From assembly GCA_006386115.1 (NCBI GenBank), contig VFIW01000011.1, positions 248,001-312,000 of the forward strand: DNA of 64,000 nucleotides, written 5' to 3'. The notes under the pieces were generated by a model. That model did not search any database, was not told where the DNA came from, and saw nothing but the letters and a program-made list of their open reading frames with translations. The DNA is from Globisporangium splendens (taxonomy: Eukaryota > Oomycota > Peronosporomycetes > Pythiales > Pythiaceae). Positions 19,598 to 28,563 of this stretch are shown piece by piece (position 1 is the stretch's first letter; the number at the start of each line of letters is the position of its first letter). A program made the translations under genes and the position numbers.

Positions 19598-22500
19598 TTA
19601 GAGCGTATATTCGCTGCTCTGGATGCACGCAGCTTCCTGACGCCGCGCGACAGTCGCGGGGATGTCGAGCTGGAAGAATCCATCGTGGCCACGCTCCACG
19701 AGACTCTCACGGAGCGCGTGCTTCACGGCAAAGTACACACTCGTCGCGAGCGCGTACGGTGGCTCGCCTGTGGCCTTGGAGTTGAGGATCCCGTTCTTGT
19801 TGAACGCGTTTTCCAAGAGCGTCACTTTCAGTCTCTCGGGGATGTCCTTCGAGCACGGCACCTTGTATTCCCACGTGCCTTGCGTTAGGAGCGCACCCGT
19901 GTTCAGCTCGTACTCGACCTGCTCTTCCAGGTACAACCCGATGCCCATGATGAAGCCGCCTTCGATCTGCCCAATGTCGATCGCCGGGTTCAAGCTGATC
20001 CCGCAGTCGTACACCAACTCGGATCGCAGCACGTTGATCTCGCCCGTCAGGATGTCCACTTCGACTTCCGAGCATGCAGCCGCGTACACAAAGTAGTTGA
20101 ACAGCGTCGTGGTCGTAGCTGTTGGTGCCGGAAGCTCCGAGTACGCTTGCGCGGTCGCATACAGTTGGATGCCCGCGGCATTCGCGAGTTCGACGCGTTT
20201 CGCCCACGGCGCATCGGCGTGTTTGTCGTTGATTGGCTTCATGCGCTTGTTGATTTCTTCGCAGCACATGCTAAAATGAGGCACACGAGTCAGCAACACA
20301 CCTGCTTTGATTGCAACAAAGGATAAATGGATTCTAGACGTACAGGATGGCATTCACGATGGACTCGGACGTACTCGAGCCGCCCGTGGACTCACTGTTC
20401 GGGATCTTGTCTGTCGCCGTCGCGCGAACCGAGATCAACTCCATGGGGATCTTGAGCTTGAACGCACACGCCTGAGCCGCTTTCGTGTGGATGCCCTAGG
20501 TTGGTTTTGTTGTACCAAAAGATCATTCAGTCCAGCCACCATCGAGGCTTGCTAGTTGCACTCAAATACAAATCCATACCTGTCCAATTTCGCATCCTCC
20601 GTGGGTGATCAGCACGCTGCCATCGCCGGCAAAGATGTCCACCTTGGCGCCGTCGCGTCGTCCGGAGTACTGCATGCCGTACTTGGTCGGCGTCGCCGCG
20701 ATGGCGCGTTTCTTCCACTTGTTGTTCGAGTTGAAGAGTGTGTTCTTTTCGTCACGCTGCGCGAAATGCGACGACACGAGCAAGCGGTCCCAGACCTCCT
20801 GGAGCCGCACTTCGGTGAGTTGCTGGCCGTAGGGCGTGCGGTCGCCCTCCTTGTACAGATTGCGCTCCTGGACCCACATCATGGGGAGGTCCAGGTACGT
20901 CGCGATGTGGTTCAGCGCTGTTTCCACGAGCACGAGCGACTGCGGGACTCCCGGCGCGCGGTGCGACGTGCACGTCTGCGTGTTCGTGAGGTACAAGAAT
21001 GCCTGGCACCGGAGGGACGGTACGTGGTACGCCGAGTCCGACCACCACACCGCCATCTGGACATCGCCCGCCGAGTCCCCGACCGTGTACCCGCAGTCCA
21101 CGTGCAAAGTCACATCGAGCGCGTGGATGTACCCGTCCTTGTCGAAGCCCACGGTGTAGGTGCCCTTCATGTTCTCGCGGCCACCGACCAGGCGGAAGTC
21201 GGCGCTGCGGTCGTTGAGCACGCGCACCGTGCGTTTGTGCTTGGTCGCTGCGAGGGCTGCGGCGCCAGCGTTGACGACACAGCGAGTCAATTTGCCCCCA
21301 AAGCCGCCGCCAACGCGTTGCACTTTCACGTCGACCGCGTTGAACGCAACGCCGAGAACACCCGCGACTTGCTGCTGCACGAACAGCGGATGCTGCGACG
21401 ACGTCTCCACGAGCACGACGTTGCCTTCCTGCAACGAGGCCACCGAGACCTGCGGCTCCATGTAAAAGTGCTTTTGCGCGCCAAGGTACAGCGTGCCCGT
21501 CAGCTGGTGCGGACTCGCGTTCAGCTTGGCGACGACATCGTTGTCACCCATGACGATGGGCTGATCCTGGACCAGTGTCCCAGCTTCCATCGCCATGTCA
21601 ATGTTCACAATCGGCTCGTGCTGGCTGTGCCAGCGATCACGCGGCGGCACGTCCCCATACGTGACTGCACAAAGCGCAGCAGCCTGCTCGGCGACTTCGG
21701 CGCTTGTCGCGATGATCACGGCCAACGGCGCACCAATGCAGCGCACAATGCCACCCACAGGCACAAACAGCGGTTCTTCGCCAGTGCCGCTCGAGATGTC
21801 GTTGGCTCCAGGGATATCCGCAGCGGTCACGATGTCGACGACGCCGGGCAAAGCACGCGCCTTGCCGCCTTCGTCGATCACCAGGACTTTACCCAACGCA
21901 ACGGTGCTGTACAGGATCGAACCATACAGCGCGCTCGCATTCAACTCTTTGTCGGAAACGTACTGCGCTTCTCCCGTGGCCTGTATAGTGGCGCCGAGTT
22001 TCGGGATCGCCTTCGACACTGGGTCAGTGTCGTCTCGCGGCTTGAGCGACTGCATTCCGGACGACACCTTGCGAGCCAACGCGTTCGCCGCAGACGCGAC
22101 CGTCGGGTCCTGAAGGTCGGACGACACGCACGCCACAAACACCTTGTACAGCATGTTCTTCATGACTGAAGCCCGGAATTCCTGGGACCCAAACGCGTCG
22201 CTGGCACCGATTTGCGCCACGTCCTTCTCCAGTTGCTGCATCGCGGCCGCGAGCGTCGCAATCGTGAGACTGCTGCCCTTCAGGCACGCCTCAGTCAATG
22301 GGAACCGCGCCGGGTGCTTGCACACGCCGCCAAACACGACGCGCGCCTCATTGCACATCCTCGGCGATTGCTCATTTTCGGTGTCTTGCTGTCGAACACG
22401 CATCCAGATCGCACAGTTGACATGCGAATGCGCGTTTTGCGGCCGTTGCGCGACCTTGAAGCACCGAAAGAGGATCTCGTGGCGGGCATTGTCGGTCGCG

Positions 22501-24134
22501 GCACTCGTGTAGAGCGGCAAGTTCATGGAGAGAATCAGTGCGAACTCGGTGCTCGGCTTCTGCAGAAACGCGTCGATGCTCACGTCCTTTTGCTCCTTTT
22601 GCTTCTCGTCCAGTAGCGTCAGCGTGGCGCCGATCCCCATGAGTCCGACGACCAAGTCGGAGACAAAAGTCGGATGATCGCGACAAAGGCTGAGATTTCC
22701 GGCCCAGGTCCCGGAATTGCGCACCTGGTTGTTCGCGACGCGTCCAACCATGATGGACAGCTGCTGGATTGACGCATTGCTCCCATCGACGTACGTTTGC
22801 AAGAACCGCAGCAGCGTCGAGATCGTCACAGCGGCACCGATGCTCGCGAACCCTTGGTCGTCGTTCACTTTGATCGTCTTGAGCGCTGGGATGTAGTTCG
22901 TCTCGATCTGCACGGCGCGAGACTCGGGACGATTGTACGGCGCCGTGTGGTTGTAATACTTGCTGACACCGTACGACGTGCGGCCACCGATGAACATCAC
23001 GTCAGTGACCTTGCTCCCAGCATCCTGAACCGCGTCAAAGAGCTGCTCGAGCGTCAGCGGACGGTACCATTTCAGGTTGCTCACTTGGAATTTCAGTGGA
23101 CGTGGCTCGAACTTAGTGATGAACTCGGACGGTTGGATCTCATTGGTGGCGTCGTAAGGTGCATGCGCCTCGAAGTTCGTGATGCGGTCGGGGATCAGAT
23201 CTTCCAGATCCAGGTACTTGCTGCACGTTGACTTGGTCGCGCACTTCCCCTCGCAGATGGACTTGCGACCGCTCTCCATCGAGTCCGCATCGATGAGCAA
23301 CCAGTCTTCGAAATGGTCGCACGCATGCTGCAAGTAGTCCAGGTGGCTGCTCGCATCTTTCTGACATGATGGTGGTGAGGTTTCTTTGGCGTCGGTAGCA
23401 CAAACCGCAGTCTCATCGTCGTCGTAGCCAAGTCGAAGCGGTTCGTTATTCGTTGCCAAGTCATCAGGATTGACGTCCTTGTCGACCGCAAAGGAGTGGA
23501 ATGCCTCAAAGATCGGACGGTAGCCAGTGCATCGGCACAGATTGCCGTCGAAATGATCTTCGACGACTTGCTTCGTCAGCATCTTCTTGTCGCCACCTCC
23601 CTTCCCAGTATCATGCGTGCGCACGAGTTCGTACATGTTCATAACCCATCCGGGAGTGCAAAAGCCGCACTGCGTGCCATTAGACTGCGCCAGTCGGCTC
23701 TGGATCGCATGCAGCCCCGACGTCGTGGAGCCGATGCCTTCGACCGTGAGCACGGCGATCCCATCGAGCGCACACACTGGGAACAAACACGCATTCACTG
23801 CACGGTACACCACGTCACCATCTTTCCATAGCGCATTGTCATCCTTATCATCGTCACCACTGGCTGTCGCAGCATTGACGATGCGATCCAGCGGCCGATG
23901 GCACAGCACGACGGTGCACGCGCCGCAGCCGCCCTCGCCGCACGAGAGCTTCGTGCCCGTGAGGTGCGCCGTGTCGCGCAGGTACTCGATGAGCTTCCAG
24001 TGCGGGTGCGGGTTCGTGAGCGTCACCTTGGCGCCGTTGAGCGTGAACGCCACCGTGTTCGCCCATTCCGACGGTGCTGCGCGCGCCATCTTCTTTCGCG
24101 CTTGGACCTCCGAAAGAAGAATGAGGGCGAACAT
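19598..24134 (-). CDS. Xanthine dehydrogenase-like molybdenum hydroxylase
   Basis: Three exons: 24134-20580, 20495-20344 and 20270-19598; 1,459 residues, the usual eukaryotic XDH length. A start at Met-16 (24089) is also possible. Order of domains: N-terminal 2Fe-2S (CGEGGCGAC at about 65-73), second 2Fe-2S (QCGFCTPGW at about 155), FAD-binding domain, and a C-terminal molybdopterin domain with GGGFGGKLTR, FYMEP and GEPP motifs. The active-site Glu (GEPP), the Arg after GGK and the FYxE glutamate expected in xanthine dehydrogenases are retained. The two phenylalanines that sandwich purines in bovine XDH appear replaced: HRAPGVPQ stands where FRGFGGPQ is usual, and KYGMQYS where KFGISFT is usual. 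Oxidation of xanthine/hypoxanthine is the default call, but a different heterocycle or aldehyde is possible. Divergent from the gene at 24412. Confidence 0.9.
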
Positions 24135-24411
24135 GGAAGATTTGCATCATTCGTGAACTTGATCGGGAGGGGAGCTGTTCATCCACACGCAGAGTGATGG
24201 TCGATTTAGTCCATTTCACTGTATAGTACAGTACGGAAACGGAATGATGGTTGCTTTGACAGACGTCATGTCGGTTGGATCAGCACACAAACTGTTCACT
24301 GGTTAGTCACACGGTCAAATATGCTCAACCGCCTAAACTGATAACCGTCCAACCACCACTCTGACACCAGTTGGTTGCTCGCCAATCATCACACCAAGTG
24401 AACGGTGGAGG
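24135..24411. promoter_or_regulatory. Shared divergent promoter region
   Basis: 277 bp separate the starts of the molybdoenzyme gene (minus) and the F-box-like gene (plus), so both promoters must lie here. No specific element was recognised. Confidence 0.5.
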
Positions 24412-25464
24412 ATGGATACACATTGCGGCGCCGCCATCGCGAGCTTCTTGACGCTACAGGAGCTCCACACGCTGCGCATCGTGTGCCGGCGGTGGCACTT
24501 CACGTGCGCATGTCTGCAGTTCACTCCCGACGTGCAGCCGCGAAAGTCCGTGTGGAACCTGGAGAGCCGCCGCTTTCGCCACGTGTGGCACACGTACATC
24601 CACGAAGCGGGAGACGCGTTTTTGCCGCACTTATTGCGCCGCTTGCCCGATGTCATCAAGCCTGATACCGAGGAGCTCAAGAAGGGGCTGTGCTTGTCGA
24701 CGAACACTGGGGTACGACCGTCCTTTGACAATGCGCATGCACGGTCCGGGTACATCGAAGCCAAGATCAATCGGTGCGGGAACCTGCCAAACCTGCTGAT
24801 GACCGAAGAGCTGACCGAGTTGCGGTCTGAGCTATTTCGCGCTGGCAAGAAGCAGTGGACGATCGCGCTGTATGGCGGCGGCCCAGGGTTCGACACCGTT
24901 GGCCTTGCGTTCCTGCGCCGGTTCCTGCGCGCTCAAGACATTGCGTTCCATACGAATGTGTACGACAACGAACCAGGGTGGGAAATTGCCGTCACGGCCG
25001 TCAAGCAAACCCTCGACCAGCTGCAGTACGAAGACACGACGTGGAGCTTCAAGCACTGCGACATCACGTTCGACGTCCATGACGCTGTCAATCTCGAAGT
25101 CCAGGCTGATTTAGAAGCAACGCAGCTGCTTGTGTTCTCATTTGTATGCGTGGAAAACTACCAGTTGCTGCAGCAGAGCGAGTTTGCGTTTCTCCGCTCA
25201 CTATTCCAAGAAGCGCGCGATGGGAGCTACTTCATCTTCACGGACTCGACGCATCGACTGTGGCCAGTCATCTCCGAAGTCGCGGTCAGCGTGTGCCCCG
25301 ATAAATTCCGCGTGTTAGCGCCATTCGGCCGCGGATGCCACTACGCGCTCGTGCTGCAGAAGCTCGTGGTGCCAAAGCCTGCGTCCGAGTTCCCGTTCTA
25401 CGCGCAGACCATGGAGCGATTCGCGCTTTTCCGGCGCCACCACCGAGACCAATGCGGGCAATAG
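24412..25464 (+). CDS. F-box-like N-terminus fused to a SAM-methyltransferase-like domain
   Basis: 350 residues, single exon. Residues 1-35 (IASFLTLQELHTLRIVCRRW) resemble an F-box: two short helices with the L-x-x-L-R-x-V-C-x-x-W ending. From about residue 145 the sequence WTIALYGGGPGFDTVGLAFL looks like motif I of a class I S-adenosylmethionine-dependent methyltransferase (hydrophobic strand, GGGPG loop, helix). Later strands LLVFSFVCVENY and GSYFIFTDSTHR fit motifs IV and VI. No catalytic signature shows the target. It might recruit a substrate to an SCF complex, or it may be a non-enzymatic scaffold; both are inference. Confidence 0.65.
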   Translation: MDTHCGAAIASFLTLQELHTLRIVCRRWHFTCACLQFTPDVQPRKSVWNLESRRFRHVWHTYIHEAGDAFLPHLLRRLPDVIKPDTEELKKGLCLSTNTGVRPSFDNAHARSGYIEAKINRCGNLPNLLMTEELTELRSELFRAGKKQWTIALYGGGPGFDTVGLAFLRRFLRAQDIAFHTNVYDNEPGWEIAVTAVKQTLDQLQYEDTTWSFKHCDITFDVHDAVNLEVQADLEATQLLVFSFVCVENYQLLQQSEFAFLRSLFQEARDGSYFIFTDSTHRLWPVISEVAVSVCPDKFRVLAPFGRGCHYALVLQKLVVPKPASEFPFYAQTMERFALFRRHHRDQCGQ

Positions 25465-26296
25465 TGTGTGCGTGGCACAGTGGACCTGTAATAGAGCCTT
25501 CCCGTCATGAGTTGCATTCGCGTCCGCTCGTCTGTCGTGTGATGGGCAGACATCCGACTTCCGAGTCCCACCGTGATGCTCTTGTCAAAAGCGCCAAACT
25601 GTACGTATTGGTTGCATTCTCGTACTTAGAGTGGTGTGTGGCAGTACTGCGCTTTCTTGTGCCCACACACCGTCGCCTAATACTGTGCGCAGTCAAGTAG
25701 AAAGCGCTGTCGTTTCATCCACACGCAACGCGCGCGAGGGAGAGAGAGAGGACGAAGGCGCTCTGTGAAGGCAGGAGAGACAGCAGGTGCTATTACTGCG
25801 TGTGTGTGTGTGTGCACGTGTGTGCATGAGGCGCCTGTGTGTGCTGTATGTATTTTGTGCGTTTGTGTGCGTGTGGAGCGGACGGTCGAGGGTGGGATGC
25901 TGCAGGCGGCGTGTGTGGCTGTGAGCACTTCTCCCCCCTTCCCCCTTCGCTTCCTCCTAATGTATGCGCACGTGCATGAGGCATGTTGCTGCATGAATCG
26001 CTTGCAAGGCGACTTGCGTATGCGCGTGGTAATGTGCTCATGGTGTGTGTTTTTGGTGGTGCTGCGGAAGGAATGGGAGATGGTGTACCTCTGTTCCGAT
26101 GCTTTTGTGCGCATTTCTGAGTGTTCCTGCTTGCATCGTTGGATTAGCGTCCAAGTATGTTGTGCACGCCATAGGTGTGATGACACTGACCTATGTGTGT
26201 GTGCATCTGTGGCTGTGCAGGCAGTGTTCGCATTGACGGTTCCTTCAGATTGAAGACATAGCGATTTGTGAGATCCACACGCACGCGCAATCCAAC
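25465..26296. other. Intergenic with GT-rich low-complexity tract
   Basis: Contains a GT/TG-rich tract at about 25797-25875 and a (GA) run near 25738-25752, within the presumed 5' flank of the SAPS-domain gene. The open frames across the tract are low-complexity shadows. Confidence 0.6.
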
Positions 26297-28429
26297 ATGA
26301 CGAGTGCCGAGACGCATGATCCGGACAAGAACGGCCTGGCGTCGACGCAGGACGACGTCGAGCAGCTCCCGGCCGAGCTGCGCGAGTACGCGGCCGTGTT
26401 CAAAAAAGTGCTCGACGTCGAGAACCCGATCGTGACGGCCACGCTCGTGAACGTGCTCAACGAGGACGCAGCCTGCGCACTCTTCATCAGCTACATCACG
26501 CGGCTCCCGGGCAGCAACCACGGGATCCTCGACGGTCCCCGCGAGACCAGCAAGGCGTCGTCGCCAGAGGTGAACGGCGACGGCATCGACTCGGAGCGCG
26601 AGACGGTGCACGTCACGGGCGATCTGCTCAAGTCGTTCCGCGCGACGATGCTGCTGACGAACGACGACACGTCGGACGCGCTGATCACGTTCCTGCCGAA
26701 GAAAAGCGCGCTGATCACGAAATGCATCTTCCCGATTTTCCAGTTGAATGCGCGCGGCAATCTGCGTCATGGTTGCCGCGTCATCGACCATTTGCTGCGT
26801 TTGTACCTGGACGATGTCTACGATGTTGTCGGCCGCAACGCCGCGACCGTCGAGCGGTACATGGGCGTGATGCTGCACCACATCGAGCACGCGCCAGTCT
26901 CGGAAGTGTTTTTGACGATGGTGTGCAAGCCGCACAGCGCCGCGCTCATGCGGTTCTACGTGAGCTCGCCGCAGAAAAAGTGGACGTTTTTCCGGTCGCT
27001 GTCCGAATGGAAGCTGCTGCTCGTGCTCGCGCAGCACGTGTACAGCACCGAGTACTCGGAGCTACACAACATTGGCGCCGCCGACGTGTTTGTTGAGCTC
27101 TTGGACCGCTTGGCTGCCGATGAGAACGGCGAGCTGCTGCTGCAGCCAGCTGCGTACATTCCGGAGCTGCTCGATGGGTTGGTGGATGCGGCGGTCGATC
27201 GCTCGTCGGGACGCACCTTTGGACAGCGCACGGCGGCCATGAAATGCGTGTTCCGGTTGCTGCAAAAGTCGACGGCCGAGAAAGTGCAGGGTCCACCAAC
27301 GAGTCCGTACCAGTCGTTTGGCGGCACGATCGTGAACCTGGTGCCGAACCAGCTCGCACCGTTGCGCGAACGCATCTTTGAGTTGGCTGAGACCCACATC
27401 GGCAAGTTGCTGCGGTACCTGGTGGACAAGTACGAGGACCAGCAGACGATCGAGATGGACTTGGCGTCTGGAAAGCCACTGCCCGACGGCGCTGTGCGTC
27501 ACACGGGGTATGTCGTGAAGGTGCCGTTCACAGAGTTCCGACTCACGCTCGTCGAGGCGCTGGTGGAGATCGTGGCGCACAACCCGAGCATCATGGGCGA
27601 GCACTTTGACAACCACGTGTGGCGCGTGCTCGTGACCTGGTTCTTTGAGTACTCGCACAACAATTTGTACCACGCGGCGTTCTATCAGCTCGTGTTTATT
27701 GCTCTGCGCACGGACAATCAGGCGACGCTCGAGGTGCTGGTCAAGAAGCAGAAGCTCGTGACGACACTGATCGAGCATTTCCGCCACGACGGCGCCGGTG
27801 CCGGCAACCGCGGGTACATTTTGCAGTGCTGCAATGCGATCCGGTTGCAAGCCGCGTCGCAATCGCCCGATGCGTTCCTGCGAAATTTCCTGCAATCGCA
27901 TACGACGTGGCGGCAGTTCGAGCCCGAGTTGCGTGCGATCACGAGCGAGGCGTGTGTGAGTGGTCTCGGGTTCCATGTGCCGCAGATGGCGCGTCAGGGC
28001 GGGTACTTGCAGAAGGATTCGTGGCAATTGCTCGGCACGGCGAACGACGACGACGACGAGTCTGGAATCGACCACGGCTCCGAGTACGCGCGCTCGCTTG
28101 GGTTCATTGATGACGTTGCATGGCCGGACGACGACGTCTCGGATCACTCCAAGAAGAAGAAGAAGAAAGGCAAGAAGAGCAAGAAGAACCACCACCATAC
28201 GGGAGCAGTAGCGAATGGGGACGAAGCAGGAGCAGGAGCAGGAGCAGAAGCGGAGACGGAAGCAGAGAAGGAGGCGGTAGTAGCAGCAGACGGAGACAAG
28301 GAGGCGAGCAATGGCAGTATAGACAACGCTGACAACGACAACGCAGTCTCCGATTCCACTAGCAGCGCCAGCAGCGAGCACAAAACCAAAAAGTCCAAAT
28401 CCAAGAAGAAGAAAAACAAAAAGAAATAG
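26297..28429 (+). CDS. SAPS-domain protein, PP6/Sit4-type phosphatase regulatory subunit
   Basis: 710 residues, single exon. An alpha-helical repeat region (about residues 80-600) matches the SIT4-phosphatase-associated (SAPS/PP6R) family. Landmarks are RTFGQRTAAMKCVFRLL, then WFFEYSHNNLYHAAFYQLV, LVTTLIEHFRHD, then GYILQCCNAI and FLQSHTTWRQFEPEL, in the same order as in human PP6R proteins. Such proteins bind the PP6/Sit4 catalytic subunit and direct it to substrates in cell-cycle and trafficking control. The last ~110 residues form an unusual tail: a first Lys run (KKKKKGKKSKKN), an Ala/Glu-rich acidic stretch, and a second Lys run to the C-terminus. A (GA) run follows the stop codon. Confidence 0.75.
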   Translation: MTSAETHDPDKNGLASTQDDVEQLPAELREYAAVFKKVLDVENPIVTATLVNVLNEDAACALFISYITRLPGSNHGILDGPRETSKASSPEVNGDGIDSERETVHVTGDLLKSFRATMLLTNDDTSDALITFLPKKSALITKCIFPIFQLNARGNLRHGCRVIDHLLRLYLDDVYDVVGRNAATVERYMGVMLHHIEHAPVSEVFLTMVCKPHSAALMRFYVSSPQKKWTFFRSLSEWKLLLVLAQHVYSTEYSELHNIGAADVFVELLDRLAADENGELLLQPAAYIPELLDGLVDAAVDRSSGRTFGQRTAAMKCVFRLLQKSTAEKVQGPPTSPYQSFGGTIVNLVPNQLAPLRERIFELAETHIGKLLRYLVDKYEDQQTIEMDLASGKPLPDGAVRHTGYVVKVPFTEFRLTLVEALVEIVAHNPSIMGEHFDNHVWRVLVTWFFEYSHNNLYHAAFYQLVFIALRTDNQATLEVLVKKQKLVTTLIEHFRHDGAGAGNRGYILQCCNAIRLQAASQSPDAFLRNFLQSHTTWRQFEPELRAITSEACVSGLGFHVPQMARQGGYLQKDSWQLLGTANDDDDESGIDHGSEYARSLGFIDDVAWPDDDVSDHSKKKKKKGKKSKKNHHHTGAVANGDEAGAGAGAEAETEAEKEAVVAADGDKEASNGSIDNADNDNAVSDSTSSASSEHKTKKSKSKKKKNKKK

Positions 28430-28470
28430 AGCTGACGACGAAGCAGAAGGAGGCATGAGGGAAGTGAAGA

Positions 28471-28498
28471 GAGGGAGAGAGAGAGAGAGAGAGAGAGT
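28471..28498. repeat. (GA)n microsatellite
   Basis: About a dozen GA units just downstream of the SAPS-domain gene and left of the inverted duplication. Confidence 0.9.
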
Positions 28499-28563
28499 GA
28501 ACCAGTTTTCGAAAGCACCGCCGTCCTCACCGAAGCTCACATGCCCCTGGAGGTTGTCCCAGG

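Noticed and set aside
20556..22169. 537-codon plus-strand frame inside the molybdoenzyme gene
   Set aside because: Antisense shadow of the XDH coding sequence; the Arg/His/Val-rich composition is typical of antisense frames in GC-rich genes.
25677..26253. Open frames with Cys/Val/His-rich peptides upstream of the SAPS gene
   Set aside because: Produced by GT/CA-rich low-complexity DNA, with no conserved features.
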